Source of the DNA: Variovorax sp. YR216
GTDB lineage: Bacteria > Pseudomonadota > Gammaproteobacteria > Burkholderiales > Burkholderiaceae_C
DNA length: 64,000 nt
NCBI RefSeq assembly: GCF_900107745.1
Contig: NZ_FNRO01000014.1
Location: 1-64,000, forward strand
Direction of reading: 5' to 3'
Of this stretch, positions 36,125-45,417 are shown in pieces. The stretch's first letter is position 1, and every line of letters begins with the position of its first letter. The notes under the pieces were generated by a model. That model ran no database searches. It was not told where the DNA came from and saw only the letters and a program-made list of their open reading frames with translations. A program made the position numbers and the translations under genes.

Positions 36125-38164
36125 CTATGTTTTTGCGACCCAGAGGCTGCCGGGCCCGAGGGTGACGGTCGGGCCGAGTGGCAAGGCCTCGGCGTTGTCC
36201 TCGTCGCTTGCGAGGCGGCGGACCCAGCGGCCGCCATCCAGGTGGAAGGCGACTTCCGCAGCCTCCGCGTTCACGAGCACCAGCCAGCTCGATGCGGGCG
36301 CGGGAGCGTCGAACAGGATCGCGAGCGCGTGGCGGTCGCGGCGCTCCCAGTCGGCGGCGGTCATCGCCCGGCCTTCGGGCGTGCGCCAATGCAGCGTCGT
36401 GGTTCCGGGCATGGTGTAGGCCGGCCACCACTGCGTGCTTCGCAGGGGCGCGGCCTCGCGGCGCAGTGCCAGCAGGCGCGAGACGTAGTCGACAAGGCGG
36501 GCTTCGGCCCGGTCCCAGTTCAGCCAGGTGGTCTCGTTGTCCTGGCAATAGGCGTTGTTGTTGCCTCGCTGCGTGTGGCCGAGTTCGTCGCCCGCCAGCA
36601 TCATCGGCGTGCCTTGCGAAAGGAGCAGCACCGCCAGCAGTACACGGCAAAGGCGCGTGCGCTCGGCAAGCACCAGTGGGTCGTCCGTCTCGCCCTCCAC
36701 GCCGCAGTTGCGGCTCAGGTTGTGCGCATGGCCGTCGCGGTTGTTTTCGCCGTTGGCGAGGTTGTGGCGATCGTTGTAGCTCAGCAGGTCGCGCAGGGTG
36801 AAGCCGTCGTGCGCGGTGATGAAATTGACGCTCGCGGTGGGCGCCCGGCCGTCGTGCCTGAAGGCATCGCTCGACGCGGTGAAACGCTGCGCGAATTCGC
36901 CGAGGCCGACGCTGCGATGCAGCCAGAAGCCGCGCTGCGTGTCGCGGAAGCGGTCGTTCCATTCGAGCCAGCCCGGGGGGAACTGGCCGAGGCAATAGCC
37001 GCCCGGCCCGATGTCCCACGGTTCGGCAATCAGCAGCGTGCGGGCCAGTATCGGGTCCTGTGCGGCAGCGGCCAGGAAAGGTGCGCGCGGATCGAAATCG
37101 CCATCCTCGCGGCGCTCCAGGATTGGCGCGAGATCGAAGCGGAATCCGTCGACGCCGAGTTGCGTGACCCAATGGCGCAGCGCGTCCATCACCAGCTGCA
37201 CCACGCGCGGCTCCGAGAGATGGAGGCAATTGCCGCAGCCGGTCCAGTTCTGGTAGAGCGCCCGGTCGTCCGGCCGCAGGTGGTAGTAGAGCGGGTTGTC
37301 GATGCCGCGCAGGCTCAGCGTGGGGCCCAGCTCGTCGGTCTCGGCGCTGTGGTTGAAGACCACGTCGACCACGACTTCCATGCCGCGCGCGTGAATCGCA
37401 TCGGTCATTGTGCGAAATTCGCTTGAGGGCGACGTGCCGGGGCGGCCGCTCCAGTAGCGTGCTTCGGGCGCGAACCAGCCGATGGGGCTGTAGCCCCAGT
37501 AGTTGCTGAGGCCGAGCTTGAGCAGCCGCTCCTCGTCGGCACGGAACTGCACCGGCATCAGGTTCAGCGTGGTGACGCCCAGGTGCTGCAGGTGGTCGAG
37601 CACCGCCGGCTCCGCGAGGCCGGCATAGGTGCCGCGAAGTTCGGGCGCAACGGCGGGATGCAACCGCGTCTGGCCGCGAACGTGGAGCTCGTAGATCACG
37701 CGGTCGCCGTCGGCGATCTGCGGTGCGTGGGAAGCAGGCGGCAGCGGATCGACAACGCGCGCCTTGAGCGCAATCGATGCGTTGTCGCGGGCATCGCGCC
37801 GGTTCGGATCCGCGGGATGGTGACCCAGAAAGAGATCCTCGCCGCCGTAGCGACCCACCACCTCGCGCGCATGGGGATCGAGCAGCACCTTGGCCGGATT
37901 GAAGCGCAGGCCCTCGTGCGGCGCCCACGGCCCGTGAACGCGCCAGCCATAGACCAGCCCCGTGCGCGCGTGCGGCAGGGCAGCGTGCCAGACGCCGTTG
38001 GTTTGGGTGGTGACTTTCAGGCGCTGTTGCTCGTGACGGCCGGTCGTGTCGAAGAGGCAAAGCTCCACCATCGTCGCGCGCGGCGCGGCGAGCGCGAAGT
38101 TGACGCCGTGCGGTCCCGGCGTTGCGCCGAGCGGATAGGGAGTGCCCGGGTGCAGTCCGGTCAC
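36125..38164 (-). CDS. glgX: Glycogen debranching enzyme GlgX
   Basis: A 679-residue GH13 isoamylase-type enzyme that removes branches left after phosphorylase action. The listed start is the GTG at 38164, which overlaps the glgB stop as GTGA; an ATG at 38188 would overlap glgB more deeply. A CBM48 domain comes first (PLGATPGPHGVNFALAAPRATMVELCLFD). Catalytic residues are seen in DGFRFDLAPIL (nucleophile Asp), LIAEPWDIGPGGY (acid Glu) and NFITAHDGFTLRDLLSYN (third Asp). Confidence 0.94.
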   Translation of the reverse strand: MTGLHPGTPYPLGATPGPHGVNFALAAPRATMVELCLFDTTGRHEQQRLKVTTQTNGVWHAALPHARTGLVYGWRVHGPWAPHEGLRFNPAKVLLDPHAREVVGRYGGEDLFLGHHPADPNRRDARDNASIALKARVVDPLPPASHAPQIADGDRVIYELHVRGQTRLHPAVAPELRGTYAGLAEPAVLDHLQHLGVTTLNLMPVQFRADEERLLKLGLSNYWGYSPIGWFAPEARYWSGRPGTSPSSEFRTMTDAIHARGMEVVVDVVFNHSAETDELGPTLSLRGIDNPLYYHLRPDDRALYQNWTGCGNCLHLSEPRVVQLVMDALRHWVTQLGVDGFRFDLAPILERREDGDFDPRAPFLAAAAQDPILARTLLIAEPWDIGPGGYCLGQFPPGWLEWNDRFRDTQRGFWLHRSVGLGEFAQRFTASSDAFRHDGRAPTASVNFITAHDGFTLRDLLSYNDRHNLANGENNRDGHAHNLSRNCGVEGETDDPLVLAERTRLCRVLLAVLLLSQGTPMMLAGDELGHTQRGNNNAYCQDNETTWLNWDRAEARLVDYVSRLLALRREAAPLRSTQWWPAYTMPGTTTLHWRTPEGRAMTAADWERRDRHALAILFDAPAPASSWLVLVNAEAAEVAFHLDGGRWVRRLASDEDNAEALPLGPTVTLGPGSLWVAKT

Positions 38165-40320
38165 GCTAGCACCCACATCAAGGTGCACAGCGCGGGCAGG
38201 GTCAGCGTCATGGACTGCGGCCTTCCATGCCAGGGCATCGCCTGCGTGTCGATGACGCCGTTGCCAAGTCCGCTTCCACCGTAGATCTGGTTGTCCGTGT
38301 TGATGATCTCGCGGTACTTGCCAGCAAGCGGCATGCCCAGCCGATAGTCATGCCGGACCACCGGCGTGAAGTTGCACACCGCGACGACGAAGCTGCCGTC
38401 CCCGGCGCGCCGCACGAAGGCGAACACCGACTGGTCCGCATCGTCATGGCAGAGCCACTCGAAGCCTTGGGGTTCGCAGTCCAGCTCGTGAAGCGCGGAG
38501 AAATGGCGATAGACGTTGTTCAGGTCGCGCACCAGCCGGCGGATGCCCTGGTGCGACGGCTGTTCCAGCAAGTGCCAGTCGAGGCTGCGGTCCTCGCTCC
38601 ATTCGGCCCACTGAGCGAACTCGCCGCCCATGAAGAGCAGCTTCTTTCCGGGGTAGGCCCAGAGGTAGCCGTAGAGGTTGCGCAAGCCTGCGAACTGCTG
38701 CCAGTGGTCGCCCGGCATGCGGCCGATCATCGAGCCCTTGCCGTGCACCACCTCGTCGTGCGAGAGCGGCAGCACGAAGTTCTCGCTGTGTGCGTACATC
38801 AGCCCGAAGGTGATCTGCCGGTGATGGTGCTTGCGGTGGACCGGGTCAGTGCCGGCATAGCCCAGCGTGTCGTTCATCCAGCCCATGTTCCACTTGAAGT
38901 GAAAGCCCAGGCCCCCCTGTTCCGGCGGGCGCGTCACGCCGGGGAAGCTTGTCGACTCCTCGGCGATCGTGACGGCACCGGGCCGCTCGACGCCGACGAC
39001 GTGGTTCATGCGGCGCAGGAAGTCGATCGCTTCGAGGTTCTCGCGGCCGCCCTGCGCGTTGGGAATCCATTCGCCGGGCTGGCGGCTGTAGTCGCGGTAG
39101 AGCATCGAGGCCACGGCGTCCACACGCAGGCCGTCCACACCGTAGCGCTCCAGCCAGTACAGCGCATTGCCGACGAGGTAGTTGCGCACCTCGGTGCGGG
39201 CGTAGTTGAAGATCAGCGTCTGCCAGTCGTTGTGGAAGCCCTCGCGCGGATCGGCGTACTCGTAGAGCGCGGTGCCGTCGAAGTTCGCGAGGCCGTGGGC
39301 GTCGGTCGGGAAATGAGCGGGCACCCAGTCGAGGATCACGCCGAGCCCGGCCGCGTGTGCCGCTTCGACGAAGGCGCGGAAGTCGCCCGGCGTGCCGAAG
39401 CGCGAGGTCGGCGCGTAGAGGCCGATCGGCTGGTAGCCCCACGATCCGTCGAAGGGGTGCTCGCTGATCGGAAGGAGCTCGATGTGCGTGAAGCCCATGT
39501 CGCGCGCGTAGGGCACGAGCGTGTCGGCGAGCTCGCGGTAGTCGAGCCACTCGTGGCCGTTCTTGCGCCGCCAGGACCCCAGGTGCACTTCGTAGATGCT
39601 GATGGGCGCGTCGCGCGCGTTGGCCTGCGCGCGGCCGGGTGGCATCCTGACCGGGGGCGGCAGGGGCTGGACGACGCAGGCGGTGTCCGGCCGCAGCCGC
39701 GCCGAGAAGCCGAAGGGGTCCGCCTTGCGCATCACATGGCCCTGCGGCGAGAGGATCTCGAATTCGTAGCTGTCGCCCGACGCGACGTGCGGCGCGAAGA
39801 TCTCCCACACGCCGCACTCGCGGCGCAGCCGCATCATGTGACGGCGGCCGTCCCACTGGTTGAAGTCGCCGACCACCGAGACGCGGCGTGCGTTCGGCGC
39901 CCACACCGCGAAGGCGCAGCCGCGCACGCCGTCGATCTCGCGCAGGTGCGCGCCCAGTTGCTCGAAGGGTCGCAGGTGCGTGCCTTCGGCCAGCAGCCAG
40001 ACGTCGGTGGCGCCCAGCACGAGCGGAAAGCGGTACGGGTCGTCGAGCAACGAGGTGTGCGTGCCCCAATCGACATGAAAGTGGTAGCCGAGCCGGGCTT
40101 CCGATGCAGGAACGAGGCCGGCGAAGAGGTCGCTGTCGCCCTGGCGGTCGAGTTCGGCCAGCGGCCAGCCCGAGCCCGATTGCATGACCGTCACCGATTT
40201 CGCGCCCGGCAGCAGCGCACGCACCCGAAGGCCTTCGTCCGTCTCGTGCGGGCCGAGCACGGCGAAGGGATCGCCATGTTCTGCGCGCATCAGGTCACGG
40301 ACTTCAGCCTCAGGCAGCAT
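38161..40320 (-). CDS. glgB: 1,4-alpha-glucan branching enzyme
   Basis: A 719-residue GH13 enzyme that makes alpha-1,6 branches. The start MLPEAEVRDLMRAEHGDPFAVLGPH at 40320 overlaps the upstream stop by eleven bases; an in-frame ATG at 40347 would add nine residues. Catalytic blocks: YGVDGLRVDAVASMLYRDYSR (nucleophile Asp), VTIAEESTSFPGVTRP (acid Glu) and VLPLSHDEVVHGKGSM. Length is near E. coli GlgB (728). It overlaps glgX by four bases. Confidence 0.96.
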   Translation of the reverse strand: MLPEAEVRDLMRAEHGDPFAVLGPHETDEGLRVRALLPGAKSVTVMQSGSGWPLAELDRQGDSDLFAGLVPASEARLGYHFHVDWGTHTSLLDDPYRFPLVLGATDVWLLAEGTHLRPFEQLGAHLREIDGVRGCAFAVWAPNARRVSVVGDFNQWDGRRHMMRLRRECGVWEIFAPHVASGDSYEFEILSPQGHVMRKADPFGFSARLRPDTACVVQPLPPPVRMPPGRAQANARDAPISIYEVHLGSWRRKNGHEWLDYRELADTLVPYARDMGFTHIELLPISEHPFDGSWGYQPIGLYAPTSRFGTPGDFRAFVEAAHAAGLGVILDWVPAHFPTDAHGLANFDGTALYEYADPREGFHNDWQTLIFNYARTEVRNYLVGNALYWLERYGVDGLRVDAVASMLYRDYSRQPGEWIPNAQGGRENLEAIDFLRRMNHVVGVERPGAVTIAEESTSFPGVTRPPEQGGLGFHFKWNMGWMNDTLGYAGTDPVHRKHHHRQITFGLMYAHSENFVLPLSHDEVVHGKGSMIGRMPGDHWQQFAGLRNLYGYLWAYPGKKLLFMGGEFAQWAEWSEDRSLDWHLLEQPSHQGIRRLVRDLNNVYRHFSALHELDCEPQGFEWLCHDDADQSVFAFVRRAGDGSFVVAVCNFTPVVRHDYRLGMPLAGKYREIINTDNQIYGGSGLGNGVIDTQAMPWHGRPQSMTLTLPALCTLMWVLA

Positions 40321-41941
40321 CGAGCGGTACTCCGAAGAAGACGCCATACGGCGGCAGCGCGATCCTGCCGTCTTCGATGCCAGTGTCGTCGAAAGGCGCG
40401 CCTTCTGCCGGCGCGAGCGCGCGGGGCAGGTCGAGCGACACCGGCTCGCCTGCCAGATTGAAGACGCCGTGCAGCGAGCCCTCGCCGTCATGGCGCTCGA
40501 ACCAGAGCACCGTGTCCGGCACGCCGGGCGCATCGATGAAGCGCATCTCGCCGCTGCGAAGCAGCGGTTGGCGGCGCCGCCAGCGCAGCAGCGCGCGGCT
40601 GAAAGTGAGCATCGAGGCCGGGTCGTCCGTCTGCCGGTCGATGGCCAGCGGCAGGTGCATCTCCGACACCGGCAGCCACGGCGTTCCACTGGTGAAGCCC
40701 GCGTGGTGCGCATCCGTGACCCACGGAATCGGCGTGCGGGCGCCGTCGCGGCCCTTGAATTCGGGCCAGAAGGCGCGGCCGTAGGGGTCCTGCAGCAGCT
40801 CGAACGGTACTTCCGCTTCGGGCAGCCCGAGTTCCTCGCCCTGGTAGACGCTCGCACTTCCACGCAGCGAGAGCAGCAGCGCAAGCCACAACCTGTCGCG
40901 GCGGGTGTCCTCGGTGCCATTGGCGTTCCAGCGGGAAGCGACCCGTGGCACGTCGTGGTTCGACACTGCCCAGCAACCCCAGCCGCCGGTCTTCGCGAGT
41001 TCGCTGTCGAGCGCCTCGACCTGCGTGCGCAGGTGCGCCGCGCTGTGCTCGCTGGTCAGCAGGCTGAAGCTGTAGGCCAGGTGCAGGCGCTTGCCGCGCT
41101 CGGTGTACTGGGCCATGACGGGCGGCGCGTTCTCGTCGCCGACTTCGCCGAGGCCCACGGCGCCGTAGTCGTCCAGCAGGGCGCGCAGCCGTTCGAGGAA
41201 GCGCAGGTTTTCCGGCTGGCTCTTGTCGTGGAGGTGCTTCTGCATCGCGTAGGGGTTGTCGGCCCGCACCGTGCTGACCATGCCGCCGTTGGCCGGCGGG
41301 TTGTCGCGAAGCTGTGCATCGTGGAACTGGTGGTTGCAGGCGTCGAAGCGGAAGCCGTCCACGCCGCGCTCGCACCAGAAGCGGACTTCGGCCAGCAATG
41401 CGTCCTGCACGGCCGGGCAATGGAAGTTGAGATCCGGCTGCTCGACCAGGAAGCTGTGCAGGTAGTACTGGCGCCGGCGCGAGTCCCATTGCCAGGCCGG
41501 GCCGCCGAAGACCGACAGCCAGTTGTTGGGCGGCGTGCCGTCCGGCCGCGGATCGGCCCAGACATACCAGTCGGCCTGCGGGCTGTCGCGGCTGGCGCGG
41601 CTGGCGGAAAACCAGGCGTGCTGGTCCGAGGTGTGGGAGAGCACCTGGTCGATGATGACCTTGACGCCCAGCGCGTGGGCGCGGGCCAGCATCGCGTCGA
41701 AGTCTTCCAGCGTGCCGAACATCGGATCGACTGCCCGATAGTCGGCCACGTCGTAGCCGAAATCCTTCATGGGCGAGCGGAAGAAGGGCGACACCCAGAT
41801 CGCGTCCACCCCCAGCGCCGCGACGTGATCGAGCCGGGCGGTGATGCCCGGCAGGTCGCCGATGCCGTCGCCGTTGCTGTCCATGAAGCTGCGCGGGTAG
41901 ATCTGGTAGATCACCGCCCCACGCCACCAGTCCTTGTCCAT
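40310..41941 (-). CDS. GH13 alpha-glucosidase (maltodextrin/oligo-glucosidase type)
   Basis: A 543-residue alpha-amylase-family enzyme, first in the glycogen operon. The ATG at 41941 is chosen because GGAGGA sits six bases upstream. WWRGAVIYQIYPRSFMDSNGDGIGDLPGI is the family opening. Catalytic positions are in GVDGFRFDACNHQFHD (nucleophile Asp), GLGEVGDEN (acid Glu) and AVSNHDVPRV (third Asp). The RFDACNHQFHD and RDNPP pattern resembles GH13 subfamily 23 alpha-glucosidases. It probably cleaves the short malto-oligosaccharides that GlgX releases. Trehalose synthase is a less likely alternative. Confidence 0.88.
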   Translation of the reverse strand: MDKDWWRGAVIYQIYPRSFMDSNGDGIGDLPGITARLDHVAALGVDAIWVSPFFRSPMKDFGYDVADYRAVDPMFGTLEDFDAMLARAHALGVKVIIDQVLSHTSDQHAWFSASRASRDSPQADWYVWADPRPDGTPPNNWLSVFGGPAWQWDSRRRQYYLHSFLVEQPDLNFHCPAVQDALLAEVRFWCERGVDGFRFDACNHQFHDAQLRDNPPANGGMVSTVRADNPYAMQKHLHDKSQPENLRFLERLRALLDDYGAVGLGEVGDENAPPVMAQYTERGKRLHLAYSFSLLTSEHSAAHLRTQVEALDSELAKTGGWGCWAVSNHDVPRVASRWNANGTEDTRRDRLWLALLLSLRGSASVYQGEELGLPEAEVPFELLQDPYGRAFWPEFKGRDGARTPIPWVTDAHHAGFTSGTPWLPVSEMHLPLAIDRQTDDPASMLTFSRALLRWRRRQPLLRSGEMRFIDAPGVPDTVLWFERHDGEGSLHGVFNLAGEPVSLDLPRALAPAEGAPFDDTGIEDGRIALPPYGVFFGVPLDAA

Positions 41942-41999
41942 GCGGTCCTCCGGGGTCAAAAACCATTTTCAAGCAAAAAGCTGGCCCTCCCGGGTGCGT

Positions 42000-42014
42000 G
42001 CACCACTTGGGTGC
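42000..42014. promoter_or_regulatory. Inverted repeat GCACC-N5-GGTGC between the glycogen operon and leuS
   Basis: A five-base-arm palindrome in the 193-base divergent region 41942-42134. The region must hold the glycogen operon promoter (minus) and the leuS promoter (plus), for which TGATAAT at 42077-42083 is a good -10 candidate. The palindrome is short and may be chance. Confidence 0.3.
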
Positions 42015-42134
42015 CTCGAATGGCATACCTCCTCGAGAAAGGCGCCCGAGCGGTACGAAGGGGAGGGGGCGCAGGGTGATAATCACGATCCCCCGGCCGC
42101 CTGGCGCCGGGGCCGTTGCCGAAGCCGAGCCCGA

Positions 42135-44774
42135 ATGAACCCCAGCTACAAACCCGCCGACGTCGAGTCCGCAGCCCAGGCCTATTGGACGGCCGCCGAC
42201 GCCTACCGCGTGACCGAGGACACGCGCAAGAAGAAGTACTACGCCTGCTCGATGCTGCCGTACCCCAGCGGCAAGCTGCACATGGGCCATGTGCGCAACT
42301 ACACGATCAACGACATGCTCACGCGCTACCTGCGCATGAGCGGCTACAACGTCCTGATGCCCATGGGCTGGGATGCCTTCGGGCTGCCGGCCGAGAACGC
42401 GGCCCTCAAGAACGGCGTGCCGCCGGCCGCCTGGACCTACGACAACATCAGCTACATGAAGGGCCAGCTGCAGGCGATGGGCCTGGCCATCGACTGGAGC
42501 CGGGAGATCGCGACCTGCGATCCGAGCTACTACAAGTGGAACCAGTGGCTGTTCCTCAAGATGCTCGAGAAGGGCATCGCCTACCGCAAGACGCAGGTGG
42601 TCAACTGGGACCCGGTCGACCAGACCGTGCTGGCCAACGAGCAGGTGATCGACGGCAAGGGCTGGCGCACCGGCGCGCCGGTGGAGCGCCGCGAGATCCC
42701 GGGCTATTACCTGAAGATCAGCGACTACGCCGAGGAACTCCTCGACCATACCCAGCACAAGCTGCCCGGCTGGCCCGAGCGCGTGAAGCTGATGCAGGAG
42801 AACTGGATCGGCAAGAGTGAAGGCGTTCGCTTCGCCTTCACGCATGGCATCAAGGACGAGAAGGGCAAGCTGATCCAGGGCGGCCGCATGTACGTCTTCA
42901 CGACGCGCGCCGACACCATCATGGGCGTGACCTTCTGCGCCGTGGCGCCGGAGCACCCGCTCGCGCTGCATGCCGCGAAATCCGACCCGAAGGTCGCCGC
43001 CTTCATCGAGGAATGCAAGAGCGGCGGCACCACCGAAGCCGAGCTCGCCACGCAGGAAAAGAAGGGCGTTCGCACCAGCCTGACGGTGAAGCACCCGATC
43101 ACCGAGGAGCAGGTCCCGGTCTGGGTCGGCAACTACGTGCTCATGAGCTACGGCGACGGCGCCGTGATGGGCGTGCCCGCGCACGACGAGCGCGATTTCG
43201 CCTTTGCGAACAAGTACGGCATCGAAATCATCCAGGTGGTGCTGGTCGACGACGAACCGCATTTCAACTACCACCGCTGGCAGGACTGGTACGCCGACAA
43301 GGAGCGCGGCGTCACCATCAATTCCGACAACTTCAGCGGCATGTCGTACGCCGAGGCGGTCAAGGCCGTGGCCCATGCGCTCGAGGTCAAGGGCCTCGGC
43401 GAGATGAAGACCACCTGGCGCCTGCGCGACTGGGGCGTCAGCCGCCAGCGCTACTGGGGCACGCCGATTCCGATCATCCACTGCGAAGAGCACGGCGCGG
43501 TGCCGGTGCCCGAGAAGGATCTGCCGGTGGTGCTGCCCACCGATTGCGTGCCCGATGGGCACGGCAACCCGCTGATCAAGCACGAAGGCTTCCATGCCGG
43601 CGTTGTCTGCCCGGTGTGTGGCAAGGCCGCGCGCCGCGAGACCGACACGATGGACACCTTCGTGGACAGCTCGTGGTACTTCATGCGCTACTGCGACCCG
43701 AAGAACGACGAGGCGATGGTCGCCGGCGGCGCGGACTACTGGATGCCGATGGACCAGTACATCGGCGGCATCGAGCACGCGATCCTGCACCTGCTCTACG
43801 CGCGCTTCTGGACCAAGGTGATGCGCGACCTCGGCCTCGTGAAGTGCGACGAGCCCTTCAGCAAGCTGCTCACGCAGGGCATGGTGCTCAACCACATCTT
43901 CTATACGCGCAACGAGAAGGGCGGCAAGGACTACCACCCGCCGTCGGAAGTCACGCAGGTGCTCGATGCGCAGGGCCGCATCACCGGCGGCACGCTGGCC
44001 GACGGCACGCAGGTCGAATACGGCGGCGTGGGCAAGATGGGCAAGAGCGAGCGCAACGGCGTCGACCCGCAGGACCTGATCGAGAAGTACGGCGCGGACA
44101 CCGCCCGGCTCTACACCATGTTCACCGCGCCGCCCGAAGCCACGCTCGAGTGGAACGACGCCGCGGTCGAGGGCAGCTATCGCTTCCTGCGCCGGGTCTG
44201 GAATTTCGGGGTCGCGCTCGATGGCGCGGGGGCCAACAAGCCGATCGAGGGCAAGCCGGCCTTCGGCAAGCAGGCCAAGGCCTTGCGCCACGAAGTGCAC
44301 ACCGTGCTGCGTCAGGTCGACTACGACTATCAGCGCATGCAATACAACACCGTGGTGTCGGGCGCGATGAAGCTGCTCAACGCGCTGGAAGGCTTCAAGC
44401 CCGCCGAGCCGGACGCCGGCGACCGCGCGGCGGTGCGCGAGGCGATGAGCATCCTGCTGCGCTGCCTCTATCCGGCAACGCCGCATATCGCGCACCAGCT
44501 CTGGCACCAGCTCGGCTACGACAAGGAGATCGGCGAGCTGCTCGACGCGCCCTGGCCGGTGGTCGACGTCGGCGCGCTGGAGCAGGACGAGATCGAGCTG
44601 ATGCTGCAGATCAACGGCAAGCTGCGCGGCTCGCTGCAGGTGCCGGCGACTGCCTCCAAGCAGGAAATCGAGAAGATCGCGCTCGCCAGCGAGGCCTTCG
44701 TCAAGCACGCCGAAGGCGCCGCGGCCAAGCGCGTCATCGTGGTGCCCGGGCGTCTGGTCAACGTGGTCGTGTGA
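42135..44774 (+). CDS. leuS: Leucyl-tRNA synthetase
   Basis: An 879-residue class I synthetase. HIGH is present as the sequence HMGH in LPYPSGKLHMGHVRNY, the editing domain (about 225-420) contains RTSLTVKHPITEEQVPVWV and GDGAVMGVPAHDERDF, and the KMSKS-equivalent reads KMGKS in GVGKMGKSERNGVDPQ. Length matches E. coli (860). It is followed at once by lptE with a four-base overlap. The middle serine of KMSKS being glycine is unusual and listed as a finding. Confidence 0.97.
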   Translation: MNPSYKPADVESAAQAYWTAADAYRVTEDTRKKKYYACSMLPYPSGKLHMGHVRNYTINDMLTRYLRMSGYNVLMPMGWDAFGLPAENAALKNGVPPAAWTYDNISYMKGQLQAMGLAIDWSREIATCDPSYYKWNQWLFLKMLEKGIAYRKTQVVNWDPVDQTVLANEQVIDGKGWRTGAPVERREIPGYYLKISDYAEELLDHTQHKLPGWPERVKLMQENWIGKSEGVRFAFTHGIKDEKGKLIQGGRMYVFTTRADTIMGVTFCAVAPEHPLALHAAKSDPKVAAFIEECKSGGTTEAELATQEKKGVRTSLTVKHPITEEQVPVWVGNYVLMSYGDGAVMGVPAHDERDFAFANKYGIEIIQVVLVDDEPHFNYHRWQDWYADKERGVTINSDNFSGMSYAEAVKAVAHALEVKGLGEMKTTWRLRDWGVSRQRYWGTPIPIIHCEEHGAVPVPEKDLPVVLPTDCVPDGHGNPLIKHEGFHAGVVCPVCGKAARRETDTMDTFVDSSWYFMRYCDPKNDEAMVAGGADYWMPMDQYIGGIEHAILHLLYARFWTKVMRDLGLVKCDEPFSKLLTQGMVLNHIFYTRNEKGGKDYHPPSEVTQVLDAQGRITGGTLADGTQVEYGGVGKMGKSERNGVDPQDLIEKYGADTARLYTMFTAPPEATLEWNDAAVEGSYRFLRRVWNFGVALDGAGANKPIEGKPAFGKQAKALRHEVHTVLRQVDYDYQRMQYNTVVSGAMKLLNALEGFKPAEPDAGDRAAVREAMSILLRCLYPATPHIAHQLWHQLGYDKEIGELLDAPWPVVDVGALEQDEIELMLQINGKLRGSLQVPATASKQEIEKIALASEAFVKHAEGAAAKRVIVVPGRLVNVVV

Positions 44775-45289
44775 CGGGCATGGCGGCGATACAGCTTCGG
44801 TCGCGGCGCGGCCTTCTCATCGGTTTGTCCGGGGCGCTCGTGCTGGCGGGCTGCGGCTTCCAGTTGCGCAAGGCGCCGGAGTTCCAGTTCCAGAGCATCG
44901 CGGTCCCGGCCACGTCGTCGTTCGCGAACCAGGTCAAGCGCAATCTGCGCGCCACCGGAACGGTCGAGGTGGTGCCGACGGAACGGGTGGCGGACGCCCA
45001 GGCGGTGCTCGAGATCCTCGCCGAGAATCGCGAAGCGGTGGTGATCTCGACCAATGCCGCCGGACAGGTGCGAGAGCTTCAGCTGCGGCTGACGGTGCGC
45101 TTCCGGGTCCGCAGCAAGGACGGCAGGGAATTGCTGGCGCCGACCGAGATCAGCCAGTCGCGCGACATCACCTACAACGAAACGGCCGCACTCGCGAAGG
45201 AAGGCGAAACCGCGCTGCTGTACCGCGACATGGAGTCCGACATCGCGCAGCAGATCCTCCGTCGCCTGGCCGCGGCGAGACCGGCGTGA
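44771..45289 (+). CDS. lptE: LPS-assembly lipoprotein LptE
   Basis: A 172-residue lipoprotein that plugs the LptD barrel exporting lipopolysaccharide. The lipobox is LVLAGC with Cys28 when the GTG at 44771 is used; that GTG overlaps the leuS stop as GTGA, while ATG at 44780 is an alternative three codons later. The mature sequence GFQLRKAPEFQFQSIAV is family-typical. The leuS-lptE-holA order is a conserved proteobacterial arrangement and supports the call. Confidence 0.9.
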   Translation: MTGMAAIQLRSRRGLLIGLSGALVLAGCGFQLRKAPEFQFQSIAVPATSSFANQVKRNLRATGTVEVVPTERVADAQAVLEILAENREAVVISTNAAGQVRELQLRLTVRFRVRSKDGRELLAPTEISQSRDITYNETAALAKEGETALLYRDMESDIAQQILRRLAAARPA

Positions 45290-45293
45290 CATG

Positions 45294-45390
45294 CTGACCC
45301 CCAGCCTCGCCCACTTCGTGTGGCTCTGCACCCCCTTGCAGGGGGCGCACCTGGCGGCCCGGCGAAGCCGGTTCCGCGGGTGCCCGCGAA
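45294..45390 (+). repeat. Dispersed structured intergenic element, copy 7
   Basis: Starts four bases after the lptE stop. Hairpin A CCCCCTTGCAGGGGG, outer stem B GCACC with GGTGC, hairpin C CCGGC-gaa-GCCGG. It lies between lptE and holA, genes usually in one operon. Confidence 0.9.
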
Positions 45391-45417
45391 CTTGATCAGC
45401 AGGGCGGTGAAACACTG

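Noticed and set aside
33546..36419. A 957-codon plus-strand frame opposite glgA and glgC, and similar long frames at 31003-33318 and 38227-40461
   Set aside because: All are antisense shadows of clearly recognised glycogen genes with full catalytic motifs, and show no protein-family features.
42061..42134. leuS leader as a leucine attenuator
   Set aside because: No leucine-codon-rich leader peptide or paired terminator and antiterminator stems could be drawn.
40488..44708. A 1,406-codon open frame on the minus strand, antisense to leuS and overlapping the alpha-glucosidase gene in another frame
   Set aside because: Composition is dominated by His, Arg, Val and Leu, typical of antisense frames in high-GC genes. 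leuS on the other strand has complete motifs throughout. No ribosome site or domain supports it.
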